Shown: piece after piece, positions 36,625 through 46,438 of the stretch
Layout: each line of letters starts with the position of its first letter
Numbering within the stretch: position 1 is the first letter of the stretch
Source of the DNA: Cupriavidus plantarum
Lineage (GTDB): Bacteria; Pseudomonadota; Gammaproteobacteria; Burkholderiales; Burkholderiaceae
Assembly (NCBI RefSeq): GCF_905397285.1
Contig: NZ_CAJPUX010000006.1
Coordinates: 289,093 to 353,092 of the forward strand
Direction: 5' to 3'
DNA length: 64,000 nt
Notes under the pieces: generated by a model
What the model was told of the DNA's origin: nothing
The model's database searches: none
Seen by the model: the letters and a program-made list of their open reading frames with translations, nothing else
Translations under genes and position numbers: made by a program

Positions 36625-36719
36625 TGCAATGACGGCGGCGGATGGCCGCGACGCGCCATGTCGACGACCGCTCCGGTGAGGGTCGTGGCAGAATCGCAGC
36701 CATCCCGCCCCATTTCCCG

Positions 36720-39713
36720 ATGACCGAACCCGTCGCCCGCCCCGATCCGGATGACCTGCTCCAGCGCGTGCAGGCGGAAGGCGCGCGTGCCGCGCGCGGC
36801 AAGCTGCGCGTGTACTTCGGCGCGTCGGCCGGCGTGGGCAAGACCTTTGCGATGCTCAACGCCGCGCGCGCGTTGCGCATGCAGGGCACCGACGTCGTCA
36901 TCGGCATCGTCGAGACGCATGGCCGCGCGGAAACGGAGGCGCTGCTCGAGGGCCTCGAACGATTGCCCATGCGGTCCGTGCCGTATCGCGATCGGGTGCT
37001 TCAGGAATTCGATCTCGATGGCGCGCTGGCGCGGCGTCCCGCGCTTGTGCTCGTGGACGAGCTCGCGCACTCCAATGCGGCGGGCAGCCGGCATCCCAAG
37101 CGCTGGCAGGACATTCAGGAACTCCAGGCTGCGGGCATCGACGTCTGGACCACCGTCAATGTGCAGCACCTCGACAGCCTCAATCAGGCGGTTGGCGGCA
37201 TCACGGGCGTGCGCGTGTGGGAAACCGTTCCCGATGCGGTGTTCGATGGCGCGGATGAAGTCGTGCTGGTCGACCTGCCCGCGGACGAACTGTTGAGGCG
37301 CCTGCGCGAGGGCAAGGTCTATCTGGCCGAGCAGGCGCATCAGGCCGCGCGCAATTTCTTCCGCAAGGGCAACCTGATGGCGCTGCGCGAACTCGCGCTG
37401 CGCCGCACGGCCGATCGTGTCGATGACGACGTGCGCGCCTACCGCGATGCGCGCGCGATCGCGCCAGTCTGGCGCACGCGCGAAGCGGTGCTCGCCTGCA
37501 TCGGCAGCGGGGACGACGCGGAACAGGTCGTGCGCAGCGCGCGGCGGCTCGCGAGTCAGCTCGATTGCGACTGGCACGTGGTGACGATTGCCACGCCACG
37601 CCTGACGCCGCTTGCCGATACCGTGCGCGCGCGGACGCAGGCCGCCATGCAGCTTGCGGAAGAGCTCGGCGCGCGCACCGATACGCTTGCCGGTGACGAC
37701 ATGGTGAGCGCGGTCACCGGGTACGTGCGCCGCCACAACCTGACCAAGGTGATCGTCGGCCGCGCGCGCGCGGAATGGCCGCGCGAGGACGACTGGCTCG
37801 ATCGCGGTCGCGCCTGGCTGGCGCGCGTCATGGCGCCGGCGCTCGGCGTCGGTAATCGCCTGATCGGGCGGCAGACGTTTGCCGATGCCCTCGCCGCGGG
37901 TTGTCCCGAGATCGACGTGATCCGCGTGGCGGCCGACATGACACGCGCGGACCAGCGCCCGCGCGCAAGCACCCCCGCCGGGTTGGCATCGGGCCCCGAT
38001 GCGCGAATCGCCGAGGAGGAGGCCGCCGCGGCCGAAATCCGCCGGAAGCGGCTGTACGACTACGGCTGGGCGGCGCTGTGGTGCGGCGCGGCCTCGGTGT
38101 TATCCACGCTCGCGCGCCCGTGGTTCGACCTCGTCAATATCGCGATGCTGTTCCTCGCCGCGGTCGTCGGCGTGGCGCTGCGCCATGGCCGTGGGCCCGC
38201 CGCGTTCACGTCGGTGTTGGCCGTTGGCGCCTTCGATTACTTCTTCGTGCCACCGCGCCTCTCGTTCGCGGTGAGCGACGTGCAGTATCTGCTGACCTTC
38301 GTCGTGATGCTGACGGTCGGCCTCGTGATCGGCCAGCTGACGGCGGGCCTGCGCGAACAGGCGCATGTCGCGGTCCGTCGCGAGACCGATGCGCGCACGC
38401 TGTACGAGCTGGCACGCGAGCTGTCGGCCGCATTGACGATCGAACAGATCGGCGAGATCGGCAGCCGCTTTCTACGCGCCGCATTCGATGCGCATGCCAC
38501 GTTCTTCGTGGTCGGCGCGAATGGCCGCCTCGAGCCGCTGACCATCGCGCAAGGCAGCGACGCCGCGCGTGGCGCGCACGCGGATCCGCGGAAGGGCGAA
38601 GCCATCGACAAGGTGCTCGCCCAATGGGTGTTCGATCATGGTCAGCCCGCTGGTACGGGTACGCATACGCTGCCCGGCAGCACGGTGCTTTACCTGCCGC
38701 TGAAGGCGCCCATGCAGACGCGGGGCGTGCTTGCGGTGGAACCCCGCGCATGGCGTGCCCTCGCCGCGCCGGATCTGCGCCGTCAGGCGGACGTGTTCAC
38801 GACGCTCATCGCGATCGCCATCGAGCGGCTGCACTACGTCGAGGTTGCGCAGCAGGCGCTGCTGTCGATCGAATCGGAGCGGCTGCGCAGTTCGCTGCTG
38901 GCGGCGGTGTCGCACGATTTGCGCACGCCGCTGACGGGTCTCATTGGCATGGCGGAGACCCTGGGCCGCACCGATCCGCCGCTGCCCGAGGATGTGGCCG
39001 CCACCGTCGATGCGATGCGCGGCCAGGCGCAGCGCATGCGGACGATGGTCGTGAACCTGCTGGACATGGCGCGGCTGCAGCGGCACGACATTGCGCTGCA
39101 ACGCACCTGGCAGTCGCTCGAGGAACTCGTCGGCGCGGCACTCGCGTCGCTGCGCGATGCGCTGGGCGGGCATCGCGTGCGCGTTGCGGATCTGTCGGTG
39201 CTGCCGCTCGTGGAATGCGATGGCGTGCTGATGGAGCGCGTGCTGTGCAACCTGTTCGAGAACGCGGCCAAGTACACGCCCGCGGGCACGGAGATTCGCG
39301 TGCGGGGCGCCGTCGTCGGCGAGGAAGTGCATCTGGTCGTCGAGGATGACGGCCCAGGCGTGCCGCGCGGGCGCGAGCGCCAAATTTTCGAAAAATTCGT
39401 GCGCGGCGACAGCGAATCGGCGACGGCCGGCGTGGGCCTTGGCCTTGCCGTATGCGATGCCATCATGCAGGCGCATGGCGGCCGTATCTGGGCCGACGCG
39501 GTCGACGGCGCGGGCGCGCGCTTCACGCTGGCGTTGCCGCGCGGCAACCCGCCTGCGATCGAACCCGAACCGGAACCGCTGGAACGCCATGCGGATACGG
39601 CCCACTCCGCCGATACCGCTCCGCTTCCTGCCGCTGCTGCTGCCGCCGCCACCACCGCCACGCACACAGACCACGCCGCGCATCATGCCATGCGCGGCGG
39701 CAACGATCACTGA
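36720..39713 (+). CDS. kdpD: Sensor histidine kinase KdpD
   Basis: This is a 997-residue potassium- and turgor-responsive kinase. The N-terminal KdpD domain has Walker A GASAGVGKT at 34-42 and a Walker B-like region, followed by a USP-like domain (DCDWHVVTIATP). The DUF4118 region has four membrane segments (about residues 450-560), then a GAF-like domain, HisKA with VSHDLRTPLTGL, and HATPase motifs NLFENAAKYT, DDGPGVPRG, and GVGLGLAV. A Pro/Ala/His-rich tail ends the protein. The ATG at 36720 follows the family start better than an open extension from 36642. Confidence 0.96.
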   Translation: MTEPVARPDPDDLLQRVQAEGARAARGKLRVYFGASAGVGKTFAMLNAARALRMQGTDVVIGIVETHGRAETEALLEGLERLPMRSVPYRDRVLQEFDLDGALARRPALVLVDELAHSNAAGSRHPKRWQDIQELQAAGIDVWTTVNVQHLDSLNQAVGGITGVRVWETVPDAVFDGADEVVLVDLPADELLRRLREGKVYLAEQAHQAARNFFRKGNLMALRELALRRTADRVDDDVRAYRDARAIAPVWRTREAVLACIGSGDDAEQVVRSARRLASQLDCDWHVVTIATPRLTPLADTVRARTQAAMQLAEELGARTDTLAGDDMVSAVTGYVRRHNLTKVIVGRARAEWPREDDWLDRGRAWLARVMAPALGVGNRLIGRQTFADALAAGCPEIDVIRVAADMTRADQRPRASTPAGLASGPDARIAEEEAAAAEIRRKRLYDYGWAALWCGAASVLSTLARPWFDLVNIAMLFLAAVVGVALRHGRGPAAFTSVLAVGAFDYFFVPPRLSFAVSDVQYLLTFVVMLTVGLVIGQLTAGLREQAHVAVRRETDARTLYELARELSAALTIEQIGEIGSRFLRAAFDAHATFFVVGANGRLEPLTIAQGSDAARGAHADPRKGEAIDKVLAQWVFDHGQPAGTGTHTLPGSTVLYLPLKAPMQTRGVLAVEPRAWRALAAPDLRRQADVFTTLIAIAIERLHYVEVAQQALLSIESERLRSSLLAAVSHDLRTPLTGLIGMAETLGRTDPPLPEDVAATVDAMRGQAQRMRTMVVNLLDMARLQRHDIALQRTWQSLEELVGAALASLRDALGGHRVRVADLSVLPLVECDGVLMERVLCNLFENAAKYTPAGTEIRVRGAVVGEEVHLVVEDDGPGVPRGRERQIFEKFVRGDSESATAGVGLGLAVCDAIMQAHGGRIWADAVDGAGARFTLALPRGNPPAIEPEPEPLERHADTAHSADTAPLPAAAAAAATTATHTDHAAHHAMRGGNDH

Positions 39714-39714
39714 C

Positions 39715-40410
39715 ATGCCCTTCGATTACTCTCCCACCGTTCTGCTCGTCGAAGACGAACCGCATATCCGCCGGTTCGTGCGCGAATCGCTGCAGGCGGA
39801 GGGCTGCACCGTCCATGAAGCGGACACCCTCAAGCGCGGCCTCATCGATGCCGGCACGCGTCAGCCCGATGTGGTGATCCTCGACCTCGGCCTGCCCGAC
39901 GGCGATGGCATGACGCTGATCCGCGAGATGCGGACGTGGACCGAGGTGCCCGTGCTGGTGCTGTCCGCGCGCACCGAGGAGTCCGACAAGATCGCCGCGC
40001 TCGATGCGGGCGCGGACGATTATCTGACCAAGCCTTTCGGCGTCGGCGAGCTGGTTGCGCGGGTGCGCGTGCTGCTGCGCCGTCATGCCAAGGCGAACCC
40101 GCAGGGCACGCCGCAGATCGCGTTCGGCGATGTGACGGTCGATCTGGCGAACCGGCGGGTGACGCGCGGCGAGGCGGCAATCCATCTGACGCCCATCGAA
40201 TACCGGCTGCTCGCGGTGCTGATCGCGCATCGCGGCAAGGTCATGACGCACCGCGAACTGCTGCGTGAGGTCTGGGGGCCGTCGCATTCCGAGAGCAGCC
40301 ATTATCTGCGCGTCTATATGGGCCATCTGCGGCACAAGCTGGAAGCCGACCCCGCGCAACCGGCGCATTTGCTGACGGAGGTGGGCGTGGGATATCGCTT
40401 CGCCGGCTAG
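39715..40410 (+). CDS. kdpE: Response regulator KdpE
   Basis: This is a 231-residue OmpR-family regulator and partner of KdpD, one base after the kdpD stop. It has acidic residues in LVEDEP, phosphoacceptor Asp57 in ILDLGLPDGDG, LSARTEE, LTKPFG, and a winged helix (VMTHRELLREVWGP, SSHYLRVYMGHLRHKLE, GVGYRFAG). It activates kdp transcription at low K+; the likely operator is at 31554-31570. The gene ends the kdp operon. Confidence 0.96.
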   Translation: MPFDYSPTVLLVEDEPHIRRFVRESLQAEGCTVHEADTLKRGLIDAGTRQPDVVILDLGLPDGDGMTLIREMRTWTEVPVLVLSARTEESDKIAALDAGADDYLTKPFGVGELVARVRVLLRRHAKANPQGTPQIAFGDVTVDLANRRVTRGEAAIHLTPIEYRLLAVLIAHRGKVMTHRELLREVWGPSHSESSHYLRVYMGHLRHKLEADPAQPAHLLTEVGVGYRFAG

Positions 40411-40426
40411 CTTCCGGTATATGCCG

Positions 40427-40467
40427 GAGAAATAACCGTCCGCCATAGGCGCGATACGTTATTTCTC
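40427..40467. promoter_or_regulatory. 10-bp inverted repeat between kdpE and the Sel1 gene
   Basis: GAGAAATAAC (40427-40436) and GTTATTTCTC (40458-40467) are perfectly complementary. A smaller CGCC/GGCG hairpin lies between them. It may be an operator for the next operon or a structure ending the kdp transcript; no T run follows. Confidence 0.4.
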
Positions 40468-40535
40468 GGGTTTATGGATCGAAGAGGGCGCGCCGATGGC
40501 CGTCCCGGCGCTCGCCGGAGGGAAGCCTTCCCCAC

Positions 40536-40541
40536 TACACT
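40536..40541 (+). promoter_or_regulatory. Possible -10 of the Sel1/ATP-grasp operon
   Basis: TACACT lies 29 bases before the Sel1-gene ATG at 40571 and is of the same form as other -10-like hexamers in this window. A -35 was not identified. Confidence 0.3.
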
Positions 40542-40570
40542 GGCAGGTGACTGGCGAACCGGAGCCCTCC

Positions 40571-41350
40571 ATGCCTGCCTCACCCCTTACGCGTTCCCTC
40601 GTGCTGACGCGCCGCGCCTCCGGCGCCCGCGTCTCGCACGCGGCGCTCGCCTTCGCCTTCGCCGCAACCATGGCGTTGCCGGCAGCCGCGGCCACCCGCG
40701 CGGTGGCCGCGGAGCGGCCCGCCCCCGCTCAGTCCCAGACGCAAGCCGCCGTCGCTGACTACGACGCCGGCCGTTACGACGCCGCGCTACAAGGCTTTGC
40801 GGCCGCGGCGAAGCAGGGCAACCGGCTCGCGCAATTCAACTACGCCATGATGCTGTTGCGCGGCGAGGGCACGTCCGCGAAACCCGAGGAAGCCCTCGTG
40901 TGGTTGCGCAAGGCTGCCGATAACCAGATGACGCACGCGCAGTACACGCTCGGCGATCTCTACGAGCGCGGCGGCCTCGTGCCGAAGTCGCTCGCGGAAG
41001 CCAACCGCTGGTACGCGCTGGCCGCGCAGGGCGGCCATACGCAGGCCCAGATGGCGCTGGCCACGAACTACTTCACCGGTCGTGGCGTCGATCTGGACTA
41101 CGGCAAGGCGTTCACGTGGTATAGCCGAGCCGCTACGGCGGGGGACGGCGGCGCCCAATACATCGTCGGCAGCTATTACGAGCGGGGCGAACCGGGCGTC
41201 GTGGAGAAGGACATCGAGCAGGCCAAGATCTGGTACGCACGCTCGGCCGCGCATGGCGATCCGGGCGCGCTGGCCAAGCTGCGGTCCCTGCTCGAAGAGA
41301 CGGTTCGCGCCAATGGCAACAACAAGGGAGCCAATGCCAAAGCGATGTAG
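40571..41350 (+). CDS. Exported Sel1-like repeat protein
   Basis: This is a 259-residue protein with a long signal peptide (hydrophobic stretch LAFAFAATMALPAAAA) and about five Sel1/TPR-like alpha-solenoid repeats from residue 65, for example GNRLAQFNYAMMLLRGEGT, HAQYTLGDLYERGG, HTQAQMALATNYFTGRG, and GAQYIVGSYYERGE. Such proteins are periplasmic scaffolds for protein partners. The ATG at 40571 follows GGAG. Its 3' end overlaps the next gene, whose ATG is at 41334, so it is part of the ATP-grasp/alpha-E/transglutaminase operon. Confidence 0.9.
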   Translation: MPASPLTRSLVLTRRASGARVSHAALAFAFAATMALPAAAATRAVAAERPAPAQSQTQAAVADYDAGRYDAALQGFAAAAKQGNRLAQFNYAMMLLRGEGTSAKPEEALVWLRKAADNQMTHAQYTLGDLYERGGLVPKSLAEANRWYALAAQGGHTQAQMALATNYFTGRGVDLDYGKAFTWYSRAATAGDGGAQYIVGSYYERGEPGVVEKDIEQAKIWYARSAAHGDPGALAKLRSLLEETVRANGNNKGANAKAM

Positions 41351-43988
41351 CACCGACGGTCCATCCGTGGCGGACGCGCTGTTGCCGCCGCCCGTGCCGG
41401 CCGGCCACTTCGACGAACTGCGCGCCGATGACGGTGCGATGCGCGCGGCATGGGGCGATTTCTACGAGACGCTCGGATGCCCGGGTCCTGAGACGCTTGT
41501 CACGCGCGCGGCAGCCGTGGCGCGGCAGGTGCGCGACAATGGCGTGACCTTCAACGTGCATGCGGAAGCCGACAGCGCGCGCGACTGGCCGCTCGAACTG
41601 CTGCCGTTCCTGATCACCGAAGAGGACTGGGCCACGATCGAAGCGGGCGTGACGCAGCGCGCGGTGCTCGCCAACGCGATCATGGGCGACATCTACGGGC
41701 CGCAGACACTGCTCGAACGCGGGCTGCTTCCACCGGGGCTCGTGTTCGGCCACCCAGGGTATCTGCGCGCGCTCAAGGGTTACCGGCCGCCGGGCGGAAG
41801 CTTCCTCCAGATCGTCGCGGTGGATCTCGTTCATGGCGAGGCGGGCTGGACCGTGCTTGCGCACCGCACCGAGACGCCCGCGGGCATGGGATACGCGCTC
41901 GAGAACCGGCTGATCGTGGCGGGGCAACTGGCCGAGGCGTTCCGTGCGCAGCATGTGCGTCGCCTGCCGCCGGCCTTCGCGCAACTGATCTCCACGCTGA
42001 CGCATCTGCCACTGGAAGGCATCTCGGGCGAGCGCCATCTCGTGCTGCTGACGCCCGGACCGTCGAGCGCGATGTACTTCGAGCATGCGTTTCTTGCGCG
42101 CTATCTCGGCGTGACGCTCGTCGAGGGCGGCGATCTGACGGTGCGCAATGATGTGGTCTACCTGAAGACCTTCGGCGGCCTCGAACGCGTCGATGTCATC
42201 CTGCGCCGCGTTGACGACGTCCTTTGCGATCCGCTCGAGCTGCGCGCGGATTCGATGGTCGGCGTGCCTGGGCTGCTCGAGGCGATGCGCGCGGGCAATG
42301 TGCTGATCTCCAATATGCCGGGGTCCGGATTTATCGAATCGCCGGCGATCCATGGCTTTCTGCCCGGCATCGCGGAGGCATTGCTCGGCGAGCCGCTGCG
42401 GCTGCCCGATGTGGCCACGTGGTGGTGCGGCGAAGCGGCCGCGCGGGAGCGGGTGTTCGAGGCGCTGTCCGAGGCGTACGTCATGCCGACTTATCCGCAG
42501 AGTGTGGACAGTGCGGAAGGCGCGGAAGGTATGGACGACGAGGGTTACGTGCCGGGGCAGGAGCGCGGCATACAGGCGCTGCGCGACTGGCGCGCGCGCG
42601 TGGAAGGGATGCCCGACCGTTACACGATCCAGGCGCCGCTCGCGCTCTCGCACACGCCCTGCTGGGAATCGGCCGATGGCCGCGTGCGCTCGCGCGCGGC
42701 GATGGTGCGCGTCTATGCGGTGTCCGATGGCAATGGCGGCTGGCAGGTCATGCCCGGCGGGTTCACGCGGCTGGCTCCCCCCGGCGCGGACGCGGTGTCG
42801 ATGCGCACGGGCGGCACCAGCGCCGATACGTGGGTCCTATCGACGCATCCGATCGGCGCCACGCCGCTGACGGCGCGCACGGGCCTTGCCGCGCCCGCCG
42901 CGCAGGCGCAGGCGGCGCTCACGGTGTCCAGCCGCGCGGCGGAGAATCTTTACTGGGGCGGCCGCTATGCCGAGCGCGCCGAGAACACGGTGCGCCTCTG
43001 CCGCCAGATTCTCGGTTCGATCGAACGGCATGAGGAAACCGATGAAGGCGCGCTCGCGATGATCGGCAGCCTCGCGCGATGGTTCGGGCTCGTGCCGGAA
43101 GACGCGCCGACGCCTGACGCCTCGGCACCGCCGTCCTCGCCCGCATCGCTCGCGGCGTTCGAGCGCAGCCTCGTGATGATGCTGGCCGATCCCTCCGGCC
43201 GCTCGGGCGTGATGTACGCGCTCGCCGGCCACGCGCGCGCCGCGAGCCAGATCCGCAACCGGCTTTCGAACGATCACTGGCGCACGATCCTCGCGGCGCG
43301 TAACGATTTCCGCGCGGCCATGGCCGACGCGGTCACGCCCGCAGAAGGTGGCGGCGCTGGTAGCGGTGATGGCGGTGTCGTCTACGACCGCGCGCGCGTG
43401 CTGGCCGCGCTCGACTACCTCAGCATGCAGCTCGGCGCGATCAGCGGCGCGCAGGGGGACCGCATGACGCGCGACGAAGCGTGGCGGCTCGTCTTCATCG
43501 GCCGGCATATCGAACGCATCGGCGGTCTCGCCCCGATGCTGGAAACCGCCGTGGAAACGGGCGCGCTGCTCACGCGCGGCGGCTTCGACCTGCTGCTGCA
43601 TCTGTTCGACAGCACGCTGACGTTCCGTTCGCGCTACCCGGGCCGCACGGACCTCGCCGCGCTCGTGCAACTGCTCGTGATCGAGCCGACCAACCCGCGC
43701 GGCCTTTATGGCGTGCTCGAGCGCCTGCGCGACAAGCTCGCGCAGATTCCCGCCGGAAGCAGCGGCCAGGCACGCGTGCCGCTCGTCGAGATGCTGCCGC
43801 CGGCGTCCGCGCTGCCGTCGCTCACACGGCTTGTCGAGGCCGACGCCGGGGTGACCGAACAACGCCGCCATGCGAAGCTCGCCGCGTTGTGCGATCACCT
43901 CGGCGAGCGCATGGCGCGCATCTCGGAGGAGATCGCGTCGCGCTATTTCAGTCATGCGGGCGCGGCGCCGGGGAGGGAGTTGTCATGA
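41334..43988 (+). CDS. Fused circularly permuted ATP-grasp / alpha-E protein
   Basis: This is an 884-residue fusion. Residues about 70-480 are a circularly permuted type-2 ATP-grasp (DUF404/DUF407) carboxylate-amine ligase, with GGSFLQIVAVDLVHGEAG, ALENRLIVAGQ, GGLERVDVILRRVDD and GNVLISNMPGSGFIESPA. Residues about 535-870 are the alpha-helical alpha-E domain (DUF403), with ENLYWGGRYAERAENTVRLC and FIGRHIERIGGLAPMLETAV. In many bacteria these are separate adjacent genes. The ATG at 41334 follows AAGGGAG; an upstream ATG at 41313 lacks one. It overlaps both its neighbours. The enzyme probably forms an amide bond on an unknown substrate; the peptide product has not been defined to my knowledge. 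Confidence 0.9.
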   Translation: MPKRCSTDGPSVADALLPPPVPAGHFDELRADDGAMRAAWGDFYETLGCPGPETLVTRAAAVARQVRDNGVTFNVHAEADSARDWPLELLPFLITEEDWATIEAGVTQRAVLANAIMGDIYGPQTLLERGLLPPGLVFGHPGYLRALKGYRPPGGSFLQIVAVDLVHGEAGWTVLAHRTETPAGMGYALENRLIVAGQLAEAFRAQHVRRLPPAFAQLISTLTHLPLEGISGERHLVLLTPGPSSAMYFEHAFLARYLGVTLVEGGDLTVRNDVVYLKTFGGLERVDVILRRVDDVLCDPLELRADSMVGVPGLLEAMRAGNVLISNMPGSGFIESPAIHGFLPGIAEALLGEPLRLPDVATWWCGEAAARERVFEALSEAYVMPTYPQSVDSAEGAEGMDDEGYVPGQERGIQALRDWRARVEGMPDRYTIQAPLALSHTPCWESADGRVRSRAAMVRVYAVSDGNGGWQVMPGGFTRLAPPGADAVSMRTGGTSADTWVLSTHPIGATPLTARTGLAAPAAQAQAALTVSSRAAENLYWGGRYAERAENTVRLCRQILGSIERHEETDEGALAMIGSLARWFGLVPEDAPTPDASAPPSSPASLAAFERSLVMMLADPSGRSGVMYALAGHARAASQIRNRLSNDHWRTILAARNDFRAAMADAVTPAEGGGAGSGDGGVVYDRARVLAALDYLSMQLGAISGAQGDRMTRDEAWRLVFIGRHIERIGGLAPMLETAVETGALLTRGGFDLLLHLFDSTLTFRSRYPGRTDLAALVQLLVIEPTNPRGLYGVLERLRDKLAQIPAGSSGQARVPLVEMLPPASALPSLTRLVEADAGVTEQRRHAKLAALCDHLGERMARISEEIASRYFSHAGAAPGRELS

Positions 43989-44893
43989 CCGGGCCCGTCG
44001 CGCTTGCCACATTGACCACGCTCGCTGTTCAGCACGTGACGACGTATCGCTACACGCAGCCCGTCGAGCTCGCGCAGCAGCGCGCAGTGGCATCGCCGTC
44101 GTCGTATCCATGGCAGACCGTGCATGCGCACAGCATTTCGATCCAGCCGGAGCCCGCGCACCAGCATATGCGGACCGACGCGTTCGGCAATCGCGTGCTG
44201 CATTTCATGCTCGATGTCCTGCACGAGGAGATGTGCCTGACCGCATCGAGCCTCGTCACGGTGCTGCCGCGGTGGGAAGGCTTCGACGCGGCGCGCAGCA
44301 TGCCGTGGGAGGACGCCGCGCAATGCCTGCGCTTCACGGTGGGCCAGCCGTTCCATCGCGAGACCGAGTTCGTGTACGCGTCGCCGAACGTGGCGCTGCA
44401 TCCGGATTTGCGCGCTTACGCACTGGAGAGTTTCGGTCCGGGCGTGACCGTAGCCGCGGGGGCGATCGACCTGATGCATCGCATCCACAAGGACTTCGCG
44501 TATCGCAGCGAAACCACGGAGGTGCATACGCCGGCGCTGGAAGCCTTCGCGCTGCGCAGCGGCGTCTGCCAGGACTTCGCCCAGGTGATGATCGGCTGCC
44601 TGCGGTCGCTCGGCCTTGCGTCGCGCTACGTGAGCGGCTATTTGCTGACCGACCCGCCTCCGGGCGAGGCGCGGCTGCTAGGCGCGGATGCGTCGCACGC
44701 GTGGGCGGGCGTGTGGTGCCCGCTGCTGGGCTGGATCGACCTGGACCCCACCAACGACGTGCTGGCCGACACCCGCCACGTGACCCTCGCCATCGCGCGC
44801 GACTACAGCGATATTCCGCTGCTGCATGGGGTCATCGTGGGGGGCGGGGAACACGAGGTGGACGTGCAGGTCAGCGTCGTGCCCCAGACCTGA
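43985..44893 (+). CDS. Transglutaminase-like cysteine protease/amidase
   Basis: This is a 302-residue protein with an N-terminal bacterial transglutaminase-associated beta domain (VQHVTTYRYTQPVELAQQ) and a transglutaminase-like catalytic core. The triad is visible: Cys195 in SGVCQDFAQVMIGCLR, His238 in ASHAWAGVW, and Asp252 in WIDLDPTND. No signal peptide is seen, so it should be cytoplasmic. Its ATG overlaps the stop of the ATP-grasp/alpha-E gene (ATGA). Members are thought to work with those enzymes as hydrolases. The stop is five bases from the convergent gatB stop. Confidence 0.9.
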   Translation: MTGPVALATLTTLAVQHVTTYRYTQPVELAQQRAVASPSSYPWQTVHAHSISIQPEPAHQHMRTDAFGNRVLHFMLDVLHEEMCLTASSLVTVLPRWEGFDAARSMPWEDAAQCLRFTVGQPFHRETEFVYASPNVALHPDLRAYALESFGPGVTVAAGAIDLMHRIHKDFAYRSETTEVHTPALEAFALRSGVCQDFAQVMIGCLRSLGLASRYVSGYLLTDPPPGEARLLGADASHAWAGVWCPLLGWIDLDPTNDVLADTRHVTLAIARDYSDIPLLHGVIVGGGEHEVDVQVSVVPQT

Positions 44894-44898
44894 TCCGC

Positions 44899-46362
44899 TT
44901 AGGAGAGCTTCTTCTTCAGCAGCTCGTTGACCTGAGAGGGGTTCGCCTTGCCCTTGGTGGCCTTCATGGCCTGGCCCACGAGCGCGTTGAATGCTTTTTC
45001 CTTGCCCGAGCGGAATTCCTCGACGGATTTCGCGTTGGCCGCGAGCACGTCGTCGATGATCTTCTCGAGTTCGCCGGTGTCGGACATCTGCTTGAGGCCC
45101 TTGGCCGCGATGATCGCATCCGCGTCGCCGCCGGACTCGCCCGCCCACATGGCCGGGAACACGTCCTTCTTGGCGGTGTTGTTCGACACGGTGCCATCGG
45201 CGATGCGCGCAAGCAGTTTCGCCAGCTGTGCCGGACTCACCGGCGCCGCATCGATCGCGATGCCGTCGCGGTTAAGCTGCGACGCCACGTCGCCCATGAG
45301 CCAGTTGGCCGCGGGCTTCGCGCTGGCCGCGCCCACTTCGCCGACCACGGCTTCGTAGTAAGCGGCGAGCGCCTTGCTCGCGGTCAGCGTGCTGGCGTCG
45401 TACGCGGACAGGCCGTACTGCGACACGAAGCGCGCCTGCATGGATGCGGGCAGCTCGGGCAGGCTCTCGCGCACGCGCTCGATCCACGCGTCGTCGATTT
45501 CCAGCGGCATCAGGTCCGGATCGGGGAAATAGCGGTAGTCGTGCGCGTCTTCCTTCGTGCGCATCGCGCGCGTCTCGCCGGTATCCGGGTCGAACAGCAC
45601 GGTGGCCTGCACGATGTCGCGACCGTCCTCGATCTCCGCGATCTGCCACTGCACTTCGTATTCGATGGCCTGTTGCAGGAAGCGGAACGAGTTCAGGTTC
45701 TTGATCTCGCGGCGCGTGCCGAATTGCTGCTGGCCCACGGGGCGCACGGACACGTTGGCGTCGCACCGGAAGCTGCCTTCCTGCATGTTGCCGTCGCAGA
45801 TGCCGAGCCACACCACGAGCGAGTGCAGGGCCTTTGCATAGGCCACGGCTTCGGCGGCGCTGCGCATGTCGGGTTCGGTCACGATCTCGAGCAGCGGCGT
45901 GCCGGCACGGTTCAGGTCGATGCCCGTCATGCCCGCAAAGTCCTCATGCAGCGACTTGCCCGCGTCTTCCTCGAGGTGCGCGCGCGTGAGCTGCACGGTC
46001 TTCTCGTACACGCCCTGCTTGCCTTCCACCTGAATCGTGATGGCGCCGCCCTGCACGACCGGAATCTCGTACTGGCTGATCTGGTAGCCCTTCGGCAGAT
46101 CGGGGTAGAAGTAGTTCTTGCGCGCGAAGATGCTGCGCGGCGCGATCGTGGCGCCGATCGCCAGGCCGAACTCGATCGCGCGCTCGACGGCGCCCTTGTT
46201 CAGCACGGGCAGCACGCCCGGCAGCGCGAGGTCCACCGGCGAGGCCTGCGTGTTCGGCTCGCCACCGAAGGCGGTGGAGGTGCCCGAGAAAATCTTGGAG
46301 ACCGTGGAGAGCTGCGTATGCGTCTCCAGGCCGATCACCACTTCCCATTGCGTGGATTGCAT
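44899..46362 (-). CDS. gatB: Asp-tRNA(Asn)/Glu-tRNA(Gln) amidotransferase subunit B
   Basis: This is the 487-residue tRNA-binding and kinase subunit of the GatCAB complex, which converts Glu-tRNA(Gln) and Asp-tRNA(Asn) to Gln- and Asn-tRNA. Features are WEVVIGLETHTQL at the start, PDLPKGYQISQYEIP, the zinc-free but typical core CDANVSVRP, and a C-terminal GatB/Yqey tail (GQAMKATKGKANPSQVNELL). It is separated from gatA by two genes of unrelated function. Confidence 0.98.
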   Translation of the reverse strand: MQSTQWEVVIGLETHTQLSTVSKIFSGTSTAFGGEPNTQASPVDLALPGVLPVLNKGAVERAIEFGLAIGATIAPRSIFARKNYFYPDLPKGYQISQYEIPVVQGGAITIQVEGKQGVYEKTVQLTRAHLEEDAGKSLHEDFAGMTGIDLNRAGTPLLEIVTEPDMRSAAEAVAYAKALHSLVVWLGICDGNMQEGSFRCDANVSVRPVGQQQFGTRREIKNLNSFRFLQQAIEYEVQWQIAEIEDGRDIVQATVLFDPDTGETRAMRTKEDAHDYRYFPDPDLMPLEIDDAWIERVRESLPELPASMQARFVSQYGLSAYDASTLTASKALAAYYEAVVGEVGAASAKPAANWLMGDVASQLNRDGIAIDAAPVSPAQLAKLLARIADGTVSNNTAKKDVFPAMWAGESGGDADAIIAAKGLKQMSDTGELEKIIDDVLAANAKSVEEFRSGKEKAFNALVGQAMKATKGKANPSQVNELLKKKLS

Positions 46363-46438
46363 GGCGGTATTCCTGTACGTGTTCCGTGTCTTGTATGTTG
46401 CGTGTCGCAGTGATTCGCGATGTTCGTCCCTGCGGGCA

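Noticed and set aside
43870..46413. 847-codon plus-strand frame across the transglutaminase gene and gatB
   Set aside because: It runs out of frame through one gene and antisense through gatB. No domain and no start signal.
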